From: Macrothele yani
Taxonomy: Eukaryota > Arthropoda > Arachnida > Araneae > Macrothelidae
DNA length: 64,000 nucleotides
Assembly: GCA_039090855.1 (NCBI GenBank)
Contig: CM076991.1
Location: 74,031,349 to 74,095,348, forward strand
Direction of reading: 5' to 3'
Positions within the stretch are counted from its first letter, which is position 1, and the number at the start of each line of letters is the position of its first letter. Positions 45,383-56,096 of the stretch are shown here, one piece after another. A program made the position numbers and the translations under genes. A model generated the notes under the pieces. It did no database searches and was not told the origin of the DNA. It worked only from the letters and a program-made list of their open reading frames with translations.

Positions 45383-46174
45383 AAGACATTTTTACTGCTT
45401 AATTGAGGCAAAGACTACAGAACATATAATTTACTTTTTAACCTAGTGAAATCAGGTTGTGATATGTTTCTTTGAGTGAATTAAAGGTCTCTCCAGAAAA
45501 CTGAATGATGAAAATCTGCTCACAAATTGTATCAATTATTTCCCAAAGTAAATGTTTCCAAATGCAGAAGCCATCTGATTAATTAATCTAATTTTTTCAA
45601 TGAGTACTGAGGGAAACTGAAGCACAGATACTCACATTCTTCTAGATATTTTTTATAGGACCCCCCCCTCTTTTTTTAGATATGCTCCTCTATATGGGTT
45701 ATTTTTTTCTTTTTTTTGAAGGGGGAGGGGGTGAGCAACTCTAACACTCTACTTCTTACTTCCAGGCCTCAGAGTTAGTCACCTTTTGTCACCTTCTTAC
45801 AGAGTTTTCACCTTTTTAATATAAATCGTGAGTTGAAAACCTGGCGTCGTCCAGTAAACAGTGCAGCTACTATACGGGCAGAGTATGATTGACCCCGTTT
45901 CTGACGAAGTGCTTTGTAGCTCCTACTCCTGTATCCGGGCTTTTTTTCCCGCGTTCGTGATGTTCAATCCTTTTGTGTATCCCTCTGTTTGTTGGTTAGC
46001 TATACGGATTTGATAGCAGCCATATTTCGAGGTATAAGGTTTTGTGAAATCGGTAGTTGATGTGAATGATGAGTGAAGTTTGCTTCTCATTTGGATGTTC
46101 TTTATAGGTAAGTTTTACTGTACATTATAGTTATTTGTGTTTAAATATTGTATATATATTCATTCTGAGACTTA

Positions 46175-47451
46175 TTAGGTGTGCAACTTAATTCTCGGCC
46201 ACAGGCACGACACGCTGACAGCAAATTATAGCAAATCAAATGCGTACCTAATCAGGGAAATAATCTCCATCGTGTTGGGTACATTTAGGCCATCGGTCAG
46301 GGAGCTGTCGAATGCCACTGCGGAAAAAAGAGGGATGTTTCGAGCTGATAAAATCATCAATACTTGTGTAGACCTCCTCAACAGAAGTGAAGTGCGTATC
46401 ACTCAGGTGATGTTGCAGGGAACGAAAGAGGTGATAATCCGACGGAGCGAAGTCTGGAGAATACGCCAAGTGGGACAAAATCTCCCATCCAAGGTCGGTG
46501 ATCGTGTTTAAAGTTGTTTTCGCGGTGTGAGGACGCACGTTTTCCTAAAGCAACAGGACCGACCTTCTGCCCTTGCCGGTGTATGGCCTTTTTGCCTCCA
46601 TTGCGTCACTCACACAAATCAGTTGCTGACAATAACGCTCAGAATTGACCATTTCACCAGGTTTGAGCAACTCATAGTGTACAACACCGCGCTGTTCCCA
46701 CCATATGCATATCAACAATTTCCTGGCATGGATATTCGGTTTGGCGGTACTGGTGGTAATCTGACCTGAATAAACTCATGATTTGCGCCACTTAGGATTA
46801 TCGTAGAGGATCCACTTTTCATCACAGGTCAAAATCTTGTGGAGGAAATCCTTCTTCTTGAATCTGCAGAGCAAGGACACAGCAACATCGTAGCGCCTAG
46901 ACTTGTTCGCAGCTGTGAGGTGGTGGGGCACCCAACGGCTCTCCTTGTGCATCTGTCCAAGCTTGTGCAGCGCATTGCAATGGCTTGCCGTGTTACTCCG
47001 AGTTCCTAGGTGAGCTCTGACTGTGTGCAGCAGGGATCCACGTCCAACAGTTGTTCCAGTTCCTCATCGTCAACTTTCTGTGTCTGTCCCGGACGTTCTG
47101 CATCACGGAGATCGAAATTTCCCTGTTAAACTGCTGGAACCACTTCTTACATGTACTGTAGGACACAGCAGCCTCACCCAAAGCAGCACAGATCACTTGC
47201 TGGGCTTCTGCGGCACTTTTGTTCAGCTGAAACGTGAACAGGAGGCAGTGGCTCAAATGTTGCTTCTCGAACCACATTGCTTTCACCATCAACTTTCGTC
47301 CCTTCTGTCACTACAGCTGTGAGTGGTTATGGTTGCCTGGAAAGCTGTTGGATGGTGCTGCAATAAACCATTATCGCACACAGCTATTTGCATTTGCCGA
47401 CATTCTATGATAGCTTGCAGTTAGGGGCTGAGAATTAAGTTGTACACCTAA
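46175..47451 (-). mobile_element. mariner element, copy 2 (same family as 28778-30028)
   Basis: The ends TTAGGTGTGCAACTTAATTC and, inversely, TTAGGTGTACAACTTAATTC lie between TA dinucleotides (46173-46174 and 47452-47453). Host-repeat copy 1 is uninterrupted at the matching site near 23550. Confidence 0.9.
46240..47292 (-). pseudogene. mariner transposase remnant, copy 2
   Basis: Minus-strand blocks include an N-terminal part with FEKQHLSHCLLFTFQLNKSA, CAALGEAAVSYSTCKKWFQQ and FNREISISV. The catalytic domain ends in MRPHTAKTTLNTITDLGWEI and YSPDFAPSDYHLFRSLQHHL. The third catalytic aspartate is present. In the second block the NVRPH-equivalent is preceded by a frameshift. It complements copy 1 in showing the wild-type SPDFAPSDYH block. 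It is multiply frameshifted and inactive. Confidence 0.8.
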
Positions 47452-47782
47452 TAAATATATGCACATTTAATCATTTAGAAGTTTTCTGCTGTACCATCAA
47501 ATTGTATAACTTGGCAATCACCCCTTCTATTCATGTTTTATCATTGTTTGATTTGCTTTTACTGTAAGTATTAGTTGTTAGGTATATTTGTTTGGCAAAG
47601 GTGTATTTTAGTATCCTAAATTGTTTGGCTCAAAATTTTGAGAAAGTTATATACATATTTTAAAGTATGTAATTTGATATAAAGCCAAAATGAAGATCAC
47701 GATCATTTTTTTTTCCTTTCTTTTTTTTTTTTTTTTGCTTTTTGTAATCCACTTAAAAACTGAGTTGTGATGCCTGCTCTAG

Positions 47783-47967
47783 AGACAATAATGAGTAAAT
47801 TTAGAACTCATTTCCAGAGCAAATCACATTGTTGTAAGATGCAAAGGATTGCTCTGTCTCGTTTTCTACCCGTAAAATGGCTGCCACAGCACGAGCTGAA
47901 GATTGTCTCAGATGAACGTGTGGGCAAGGTCACTGCAGCGTGTGTTTACATCCCCTTGCTTGCAGGT
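47783..47967 (+). other. Conserved exon-like block in repeat D
   Basis: A pyrimidine-rich tract and CTCTAG precede this block and a TTGCAG/GTAAATTTTA donor follows it. The equivalent block in copy 1 (about 23852-24027) keeps the preceding CTAG and the following GTAAATTTTA. The copy-2 frame includes FLPVKWLPQHELKIVSDERV and ends VTAACVYIPLLAG. I do not recognise the protein. It may be an internal exon of the repeat's own gene. Confidence 0.4.
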
Positions 47968-48058
47968 AAATTTTATGGTAAAAAATCTTTAAAATATGTT
48001 GTGTAAAGCTGAAGTTTTTTCACCATTTCATATCAAATTACATACTTTAAAATATTTA

Positions 48059-48617
48059 CAAATTTTGATTATGACAATCCGATTTTGGCGTAAATGTGAC
48101 AAGGATGGTAAGTCAGATATATCCGAAAACTTGAAAATTTTCATCGTCCTGGAGCGGGACTCGAACCCGTGTCTCCCAGAAAGCGCCTGGGTATGCTAAA
48201 CCACTACACCACCCAGAATGACCAAGTTCCAAGTTTCCGATCAATTTGAATATAACCATCACAGGATTCGCTAGTCAAAACAACCAGCATTCATGCTTCT
48301 CCGGGCAAACACGGGATAAGATTCTTAACCTCCAGATTCGCTAAACATGAATGCCGGTTGCTTCGACTAGCAAATCTTGTGATGGTTATATTCAAATTAA
48401 TCAGAAACTTGGAACTTGGTCGTTCAGGGTGGTGTAGTGGTTAGCATACCCGGGCGCTTTCTGGGAGACGTGAGTTTGAGTCCCGCTCCAGGACGATGAA
48501 AATTTTCAAGTTTTTGGATATTATCTGACTTACCATCATTGTCACATTAATGCCAAAAATCGGATTGTCATCTTCAAAATTTGTATTATACGGCGTAATC
48601 CCGTATTTCTTTTATGA
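48059..48617. mobile_element. Palindromic tRNA-derived element with 13-bp TSD
   Basis: Two ~235-bp arms (about 48059-48292 and 48345-48580) are inverse complements. Each holds a tRNA-like region with a box-A-like TGGTGTAGTGGTTAGCATA and a box-B-like GAGTTTGAGTCCCG (GGACTCGAACCCG on the other arm). The insert is flanked by TTTAAAATATTTA at 48046-48058 and 48618-48630, and copy 1 of the host repeat (around 24110) shows the empty site. A tail of about 35 bp (ATTATACGGCGTAATCCCGT...) follows the right arm only. It looks like a SINE copied as a head-to-head or fold-back dimer. Confidence 0.85.
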
Positions 48618-49195
48618 TTTAAAATATTTATTACTTATTTTGCATTTTAAGATTACCAATTACCTGCCCAAAAAAATGAAGTCATTTCTAATATCTAGAA
48701 TTCCGATTGAAAAAAAGATATGACCTTCCAATTAAATGTTATTCTTTTAATTTGGATTAAAAAAGGGGCTTAGTATCACAAAGTTTTTTTAAGCCTGATC
48801 AAAAACAAGTCTTTTGGAGAAGAGAATTTACTTTGTATGCCAAGATTACCGATTGACAGAAAGAATCAATACCAAATTTCTAGAATTCCGCTTTAAAAAA
48901 ATATGAAATAACAATTTGCATTTTTGAACTTCCCTTTTTGTTGGTAAAGTTCGATTAACACTTACCGCATGTGGGCTTGGCTTTCAATTCTTATTTCCGT
49001 TATGTGGATGCCGATGCGGCATGGGGGTTTTTCATTTAGTTGCGGGTCCACTTCATTTTTTTTTTTTTCCATTGGTATTTATCTGACTCGCCACTGAATG
49101 CGTTTTTTCCTTTGCTGCCTCCTCATTTACTTCAATAATTTTTCATAACCCGAGTACTTTCGGTAATAACCCATTACCGTCATCTAGGGGACGTT

Positions 49196-49713
49196 TTGCT
49201 CCGACTAGCACGGACCATGTCAGCTGAGCATTTCGGTGGTTCTCGCGGGCTGCTTCTGTTATCGGCTATCGCTTCTTCTTGGGCGTTGTGGCGCCATCTC
49301 TTGTTGGTCACTGATCTCATTTTTCGAACTTTTTCATTTTTTTGCTCAATTTTAATTAAATTTCTCCAGCTGTTTCTCAAAATATTAGGGTCATTATGGT
49401 TGCAAACTTTTGCCCTATTTTTTCAATCATTACCGACTCTGCTATTCTGAGGTGTTTTCGGATTTACAGCTTTTAATGATTTTTATATTTTCGAATTTAG
49501 GATATTTTTGGTTAGCCAGACAGTATTGAATAAGTGCTGTTTTTCTTCTTTTTCTGCCAATTTTTTTACGTGTTGTTTTAATCTGTGTTTAAGCTTATTT
49601 TTGGTACTTCCTATATAAGCCATTGGAGGATTTTCAGTAATAGGAATTGAGTAAATACCTGCTTTTTCTAACATTTTTATTTTTTCATAATGAGGAAAAG
49701 TAAATACCATCAA
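49196..49713 (-). pseudogene. GIY-YIG endonuclease fragment, left arm of PLE-C
   Basis: Minus-strand translation gives KIKMLEKAGIYSIPITENPP, MAYIGSTKNKLKHRLKQHVK, then after a frameshift the C-terminal NSWRNLIKIEQKNEKVRKMR and KTSPR end. GIY and YIG motifs and the conserved arginine are present. It is the inverse partner of 49718-50245 and has one frameshift relative to it. Confidence 0.8.
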
Positions 49714-49717
49714 AAAT

Positions 49718-50245
49718 ATGGTAATAAATAATAATGAAAAAATAAAAATGTTAGAAAAAGCAGGTATTTACTCAATTCCTATTACTGAAAATCCTCCAAT
49801 GGCTTATATAGGAAGTACCAAAAATAAGCTTAAACACAGATTAAAACAACACGTAAAAAATTGGCAGAAAAAAGAAGAAAAAACAGCACTTATTCAATAC
49901 TGTCTGGCTAACCAAAAATATCCTAAATTCGAAAATATAAAAATCATTAAAAGCTGTAAATCCGAAAAACACCTCAGAATAGCAGAGTCGGTAATGATTG
50001 AAAAAAATAGGGCAAAAGTTTGCAACCATAATGACCCTAATATTTTGAGAAACAGCTGGAGAAATTTAATTAAAATTGAGCAAAAAAATGAAAAAGTTCA
50101 AAAAATGAGATCAGTGACCAACAAGAGATGGCGCCTCAATGCCCAAGAAGAAGCGATAGCCGATAACAGAAGCAGCCCGCGAGAACCACTGAAATGCCCA
50201 GCTGACATGGTCCGTGCTAGTCGGAGCAAAACGTCCCCTAGATGA
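49718..50245 (+). CDS. GIY-YIG endonuclease domain, right arm of PLE-C (truncated PLE protein)
   Basis: A 175-residue open frame begins in the palindrome centre. The sequence has AGIYSIPI (GIY), PMAYIGSTKNKLKHRLKQHV (YIG with the catalytic arginine), KTALIQYCLANQ, RIAESVMIEKNRAKVCNHND (conserved glutamate) and a basic tail. It corresponds to the C-terminal domain of a PLE protein, which nicks target DNA; without the reverse transcriptase it would not be a mobile enzyme. The start codon is accidental because the real protein would begin far upstream. It is the only uninterrupted PLE domain in the window, but expression is doubtful. Confidence 0.75.
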   Translation: MVINNNEKIKMLEKAGIYSIPITENPPMAYIGSTKNKLKHRLKQHVKNWQKKEEKTALIQYCLANQKYPKFENIKIIKSCKSEKHLRIAESVMIEKNRAKVCNHNDPNILRNSWRNLIKIEQKNEKVQKMRSVTNKRWRLNAQEEAIADNRSSPREPLKCPADMVRASRSKTSPR

Positions 50246-50267
50246 CGGTAATGGGTTATTACCGAAA
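50238..50267 (+). ncRNA. Degenerate hammerhead-like core in PLE-C
   Basis: CTAGATGA (50238-50245) is followed by GGTAAT / ATTACC around GGGTT and then GAAA (50264-50267). This is a hammerhead core with one extra A in CUGAUGA. The same sequence occurs at 16617 and inversely near 49160-49190. Confidence 0.35.
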
Positions 50268-51699
50268 GTACTCGGGTTATGAAAAATTATTGAAGTAAAT
50301 GAGGAGGCAGCAAAGGAAAAAAACGCGTTCAGTGGCGAGCCAGATAAATACCAACGGGAAAAAAAAAAATGAAGTGGACCCGCAACTAAATGAAAAACCC
50401 CCATGCCGCATCCACATAACGGAAATAAGAATTGAAAGCCAAGCCCACGTGCGGTAAGTGTTAATCGAACTTTACCAACAAAAAGGGAAGTTCAAAAATG
50501 CAAATGCATTAATGCACGTTAAAAAATAACCTCCAATATCGGAAGTAAATTGAAATAACAATTGTTTTGTTAAGAAATTCATTTTAAAAGAAGAGAAGCT
50601 AAAGTATCAGGATTTCTTTAATATTTTAATTATGGAATATGGAACTTACTTTGCATTCTGAAATTAATGATTGATAGATAAACAAAATCACATCTAATAT
50701 CTAAAATTCTGATTACGTTGTAAAGCTGAAGTTTTTTCACCATTTCATATCAAAAATCTACAAAGTTTAATATAACTTTTGCAGATTCAACTTTTTAACG
50801 GATTCCAATTTAAAAAAAGCTAAAATATCATGAGGTTTTCTTAAGATTTTTGATGGAAAACATGTCTTTTGGAATACTGAATTTAATTTGCATTCTGAGA
50901 TTACAGATTGATAGAAAAACAAAATCGCATCTAATTTCTAGAATTCCGATTGCAAAATGGGGCTAAAAGTATAACAGGCTTTTTCATGCCTAATGAGTGA
51001 TCGGAACAAGTCTTCCAAAAGTACAGAATTTACTTTGCATTCTGAGATGCCTGATTGATAACAAAATTAAAATCACATCGAATAAATAATGTAAAAAAAT
51101 GTTTCCAATGTAAAAAAAAAAAAAAAATGCCAGATTCCAATTAATTTTAAAAAAAGAAATTCCAATTAAGGGCTAAATTATCACACAGTTTTTTCAAGGC
51201 AAAAACAAATCTGGAATTAAAAATTTACTTTTCATTTCAAATTTATCAATTGACAGCAAAACAAACACTAATGTTGAATTGTGTTGAAATATTCATGATA
51301 ATTATAATATAGTTGCATTTTAAGTACTGCAGATACCTCCACCTTGTGAAGAGTTTATACTTTAAGATAATTATTTTGTGTTTTTACTGGCTAAGACAAT
51401 AATGTTGTCCCAAATCTTTACTTTTTGGTCAGTAAAGACAGCTTTCTAGATTGAATGCTCTCTGCCTTTGAACCAACGTATTTGAATTGTTTGTTATAGC
51501 ATTGTGTTGTCTGCAGAAAATTGCTAATGTCTCCCCTTTATTTGGCTTTAAGACAACCAACTCAATGTAAGGGCCTTCAATAAATCTAATTTACTTGGTA
51601 TACTCATGTAGGCCTCATGTTTCATAATGAATCTAGTACTTAGGCTCAGCTGAAATTTGCCCACCTGCCAGGCAGATACATTTATACTTTGCACCTCAG

Positions 51700-51870
51700 T
51701 TGTAAAGTATAAATGTATCTGCAAAAGTTTAGTATAAACTTTTGCAGATTTTATATTTTTACTATTACTAGTATGAACTTTTGCAGATTTTATATTTTTA
51801 GTATTATTACTAGTGTAAACTTGTGCAGATTTTATATTTTCACTATTATTATTTAATACATTGATATTTT
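51700..51870 (+). repeat. ~40-bp tandem repeat with AACTTTTGCAGATTTTATAT
   Basis: Three to four units of AGTATAAACTTTTGCAGATT followed by TTATATTTTTACTATTATTA occur in a row. Copy 1 of the repeat (28733-28777 and after the mariner) has fewer units. Confidence 0.8.
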
Positions 51871-52699
51871 TAGTATAAATGAACCACTTTAAATTTATTT
51901 GAATGCATCATTTTTAACACATATGCAAACTATAGAAGTTGAATAAAACATTAAAGATGTGTTCCCTTTAAAAAAATTCACAGTTTGCAGTATCATATTT
52001 TTGGGCTGTCTTGTTCAAGCAATTGAATAATTGGAACAAGTCCATCCAGTTATATGGAGGTGTGCCCTTACTCGCAATAAAAAATACACCATATGTATTT
52101 ATTGAACATTGTGCACAGTTACAAAAGTAATTGTAGAATTTCTAAAGCAGCAAAGTTATAAACCAGATAAGTGAAAAGTGTAAAACCTGATATGTGACCA
52201 TGCTTGAAATTGTGTTAGTGGAAACAAGTTTTGTGTCCAATATTTAATGAATTAATTGTGCCCAATGTTTAATATATTAAGTTTATGGCCTGACGGTAAG
52301 GTGAAAAAAAGCAGTCTAACACACGAAACAGAAAAATCTTTGCCGATCTTGTAAACATCAGAACTGGTAAACAGCGTTATAGTGCAGCATACATAGTCAC
52401 TTTTTTATGAAACTATGCATCTCTTTGTGAAAAACAAATATGTGCCAGAACAAAACGCTACAACAAACAAGGACACTAATGAAACTAACACGTGCAAAAT
52501 ACAAAGTTGATTCCCCTGGCGTGGGCATGATAGGTAACATTGCGAGATTTAAGTTCAAAACTTCCACCAGTAAAAATCAGTCAGATGCGTTCTAAATCCC
52601 ACAACGCTTGACAGACAGGAAATCCAAGCAAGTGAACCCGTAGTGCAAGAACTTCCACTTACTGTATGACCCTACTGCCTCTAAAATTGTAGTTTATGT
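51871..52699. other. Unassigned sequence of repeat D copy 2
   Basis: I see no supported gene here. The sequence is AT-rich with scattered stops in all frames. Confidence 0.45.
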
Positions 52700-54066
52700 C
52701 AAAATGAGACCAAAGAAGGAAAAAAGCGCTGAACGTTTTAACTGGGTGAAAAATCAAAACACACAGCAAGAATGTGGACTACTGTCAGTTTGTCTTTTGT
52801 TGACTTGGGAGTTGTACAGCATCCATTGCTTAATTTTTCTTCCTGCTGATATCTTTCTCTCCCTATCTCTTCATTGATGCTTTTCTTTCCTTTCTTGTTT
52901 ATGCCCTCTGATAACAATAACTTCATCCATCATACTGAAAGAACTTTCAGCCCGAAGACCTTTCAGCCTAAAGGTGTGATATCAAAGCTTTAACTATTTT
53001 AGATAAATGGTGTAACTTGGAGAATATCAGTACTTTTGAACATCATGCATCAATTTTTACAAATTTTTCAACTTTGTCACTTCCATTTTCGTGAATTTCT
53101 TCCTCCCTTATCAAGCTTAAATGCAAAAAACTTATGGGATGGGGGGATGTTCAACAATGCGGGGAGTGGGAACATCGCGCGCTCCCAGGGTGGGGGGTGG
53201 GGGTGGGGGTTATGGTTACGGTAGAAATCTTTGCACTGTCCGACTTCCGGTTTTGGTAATTTTCCCACTATTTTCAAGCTGAAAGACAAATATGTATGCA
53301 GTAAAACGTTATTTATTTAACAATAAATACTGGGCAGAGATAACATCGCGATAAAAAAGGAATTACGATTGCGGAAAAAATCTGAAGTCTGTCAACCATC
53401 TGTTTTCAAAATTTTCGTAAAGATGGAATTCTGTCCTCCGACGAAGTCCCCCCCCCCAAAAAAAAAAAAATTCTGATGCCTGAAGATTACAGCAAAGTTT
53501 TTGCTGCATCTAACCTCTGTTTTTGCAAATTTTTGCCTACAGTTTCAAGCTGAAATACAAACATTTATGCAATAAAATCATATTTAACAAAAAAAAAAAA
53601 AAAAAAAAAACTGGACACAAAGGCAACAGCCGCCCCGGTGGCGCAGTGGTCTAAGCGATAGCCTCTGATCATTCGTCCAAACGGGGTCCGGGTTCGAATC
53701 CCGGTGAGGCATGGATGTTGTGTTTGTCTTACGGCACTGGCTCTCTCCCTTCCCTGGAACCAGTGACCCTAAAGTAGGGACGGGCGACTGCTTATAGCCC
53801 ATTGAGTTGCTCACGATGGTTGTTAAACCTCCAATAAAAAAAACAAAAACAAAGGCAACATCAGAAGAAAAGAATCACGAAACGGTAATGTTTTTACATC
53901 GTTTAACTACCGTTTTCGAAAGTTTTGAAACACGAAATACCGTCTCTGGACGGAAATCCCCGCCCACCGCAAATTGTCTTCAGTTTTACACTGATCCTGA
54001 GAACGATCTAAATGATAACAAAAAACGCGGAATTCGGCAAATCCGCTTAAGAATCTCATGTATGTC
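52700..54066 (-). mobile_element. Repeat element E, copy 2 (related to 60770-61943), carrying a SINE
   Basis: This aligns in inverse orientation with 60770-61943. Landmarks are TTTCAAGCTGAAA, ATGCAATAAAAT, TGTTCTTGCTGTGTG and the AATGAGACCAAAGAAG end. Both show a TCTCATGTATG-type terminus (54054-54064 here). Internal sequence is a tandem ~320-bp repeat. A minus-strand frame at 52926-52738 (KLLLSEGINKKGKKSINEEI...) is conserved in the other copy but not recognisable. Confidence 0.55.
53629..53848 (+). mobile_element. tRNA-derived SINE with 12-bp TSD
   Basis: The head reads GCCGCCCCGGTGGCGCAGTG then GTCTAAGCG (box A TGGCGCAGTGG) and, after a long variable region, GGGTTCGAATCCCGG (box B), as in tRNA-derived SINEs. 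A body of about 100 bp and an A-rich tail follow. ACAAAGGCAACA flanks it at 53617-53628 and 53849-53860. The RNA polymerase III promoter boxes are intact. The long variable loop suggests a leucine- or serine-type tRNA ancestor. Confidence 0.9.
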
Positions 54067-54212
54067 ATAAAATAAAAAAAAAAATTAAGCAAAATGAAAA
54101 TTCGTATAATCCATAGTTTCGACAGCGAAGTCCATAGTTCTATAGTCAGACAACTAAATCTGTAGAAACTACGGACATTCTGTAGTAGTTAGCAGGTATG
54201 AGAATACTATTA

Positions 54213-54300
54213 CAGTACAACCTCGAAAATCCGGAATCGTCCGCACTTTGCCGATTCTGGAATTTAGAAATTTCCGAATTATAGAGTTTGGTTAAAATTC
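54213..54300 (+). repeat. Single Tigger-like terminal sequence
   Basis: CAGTACAACCTCGAAAATCC resembles pogo/Tigger ends (compare GAACCTCGATTATCC at 31950). No matching right end or transposase was found, so it is probably a solo or truncated end. Confidence 0.45.
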
Positions 54301-54689
54301 AAACTTACTATTAACTAAATACACTATAAAACACTATAATTGGTAAAAATAATGACAAAAAGCCAAGTTGACCAATTAATTTTTTTTTTTTTTTAAGTGA
54401 ACACGGAAAGCGGATGAAAAACTCGGTAAAATAAATTTTCTTTTTAGCAGCCGTTTTGCGATGCTCAAAAGCCCACAGGTGCACACTAAATTCGGCACAG
54501 GAGATGGTAGTGTATGCAGGCTTTCAGCGAACATTCATAAAAAATAAAAAGAAATGCCTAACTTCTAAAGTTTTAATCGGATTTTGATGAAATTTCACAT
54601 GAAAGTTTATTTTGATGTGTCTTGGTTACTGTAAAATTTGCATTCGGTTATTTAAAAATTGGAGAATTTTTTTATAAAAAATTCTCCCA

Positions 54690-55589
54690 GTATGAATTCC
54701 CCAAAGGGAAGAAGCTTTCTTCTGCATCGTAAGAGTCAGAACGCATATTTCTTAGAAGTGCTACACGTACGAAGAGATTATTTCTTGGTTTTGTATTGTA
54801 TCTGTATTCCATCAAGAAAATTAATAACTACATATGCCTTGCACATTGGTAGCACCTAAGCATGTATTGGTAAGCCAGATTGCTGTGTAAATTAATTAAA
54901 TCATCTGTACAAATCCTTTTCGCAACTACCAGAGAAGAGGCTCTGTGTGTCAAAGTTGATTGGTCTGGTAATGCTTTCTTCGTTATTGTATTAATTATAT
55001 CACATGAAAATGCCCTTTCTGTCGATATCTGCAAAAACTTATTAATCTGCCACTGAAATCTTCCTAACACATCTAGAAATTTGTTAGAATTTGTTCTTCA
55101 CAACATATTTGGTAATTTACCTCAATGTTTTCAAAATGAAAACACTTTTGTAGGATTTTAAAATTTTCTGGTATCTGCAAAAACTTACGACAATGAAGAA
55201 AAAAATTTCACACTTGTGATTTATTACTGAATTAACATTAAAAATTAGTAAGATCTTTTGGTGAAACATCAAAAGATCTTACTAATCTTTAATGTTAATT
55301 ATGTAATAAATCATAATCATGATTTTTTTCTTCGTTATTGTATTAATTATATCACATGAAAATGCCCTTTCTGTCGATATCTGCAAAAACTTATTAATCT
55401 GCCACTGAAATCTTCCTAACACATCTAGAAATTTGTTAGAATTTGTTATTGAGTGTCATGTTGTCTAGCTCTTTATTCAGTAATAAAATCGCTTTTGAAA
55501 GTGAAAAAAAAAGTTAGGTTTCTTTGTGCAAAGAGTTATTAACATTGTTACACTAAAATAGAAATCCATATTGGTAAAATACCAAGTAG
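54690..55589. repeat. Repeat R, copy 2, with an internal duplication
   Basis: This aligns with 31180-31944. In addition about 115 bp (54978-55095, containing CCCTTTCTGTCGATATCTGC) is repeated at 55330-55450, on either side of the fold-back repeat 55211-55321. Minus-strand frames (for example 55070-54828) do not match a family I know. Confidence 0.7.
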
Positions 55590-56096
55590 CTAGCAATTTT
55601 GAAGAATATATTTTGTTCTTCTTATATTTTCTGTTTCACATTTTAAAATTCTTCGTTTGTGACTATGGAAGGCAGTGTGCACAAATAAAAGGAGTTCCTT
55701 AAAAATCACTTATGTCAATAATACGAAAATGTTAACTCACCTTCGTTCTTCTTCGTGGACTTTGTGCTAGCTGCTTGATGTTCACGCAATATATGTTGCC
55801 TATTAGATGATATGGGCATAAGCTAGACGAACCTATATTCCTTATTCAACGAATTAGTACGACCTAGAATGAAGTAAAAACTCTTAAAATTTCAAATAAA
55901 AGTCGGAATAAAGTTCAAACATGATCGGAATAAAATCTGAATAACATTACGATAAAAAACGGCAATGACGAATTCTTAAAAAACTTTCAGATATGCTTAT
56001 GTTGTTCACACACACCTTCCCAGTCATTCCATATGCGCTTCAATTGCCGAAGTTGCAGTCTTCGTCAGTGGTTGGCGATGTTCTTGCTCCAACTGT

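Larger units (their letters stand above)
48917..50551. mobile_element. Near-perfect palindromic PLE insertion (PLE-C) with 12-bp TSD
   Basis: Arms of about 775 bp (48914-49689 and 49735-50505) are inverse copies around a ~45-base centre. Both 3' ends (AAAAATGCAAAT) point outward. Each arm encodes a GIY-YIG endonuclease. The insertion is flanked by GAAATAACAATT at 48905-48916 and 50552-50563; copy 1 of the host repeat (about 24333) is uninterrupted. The right side carries an extra 46 bp (GCATTAATGCACG... CGGAAGTAAATT) before the TSD. The reverse transcriptase region is absent. Confidence 0.9.
48640..51240 (+). repeat. Diverged ~175-bp tandem array of repeat D (interrupted by PLE-C)
   Basis: Units contain TTTACTTTGCATTCTGAGAT, then CACATCTAATATCTAGAATT and a TTTTTTAAG.TTTTTGATG block. 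They correspond one to one in part with 24120-25030. The PLE at 48917-50551 interrupts the array. Confidence 0.7.
45763..55589 (+). repeat. Repeat D, copy 2, with its own nested insertions
   Basis: After removing nested elements, this aligns with 17092-31944. It begins CAGGCCTCAGAGTTAGTCAC, shares the CTTCTCATTTGGATGTTCTT donor block (46087), the exon-like block at 47783, the tandem array at 48640-51240 and the repeat R at 54700-55590. It lacks the hAT, LINE and Tigger insertions of copy 1, and copy 1 lacks the mariner, tRNA-derived and PLE insertions found here. Confidence 0.7.

Noticed and set aside
48420..48500. Possible tRNA gene on the right arm (and an inverse one at 48150-48225)
   Set aside because: Both lie within a TSD-flanked palindromic insertion and the cloverleaf is not well formed.
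53629..53705. Possible functional tRNA gene (intact box A and box B)
   Set aside because: It continues into a SINE body and A-rich tail with a 12-bp TSD, and the acceptor stem is not clearly paired, so it is a tRNA-derived SINE.
54828..55070. 80-residue minus-strand frame in repeat R as a transposase remnant
   Set aside because: Partly conserved in the other copy but no family motif could be recognised, so it is described only as repeat R.
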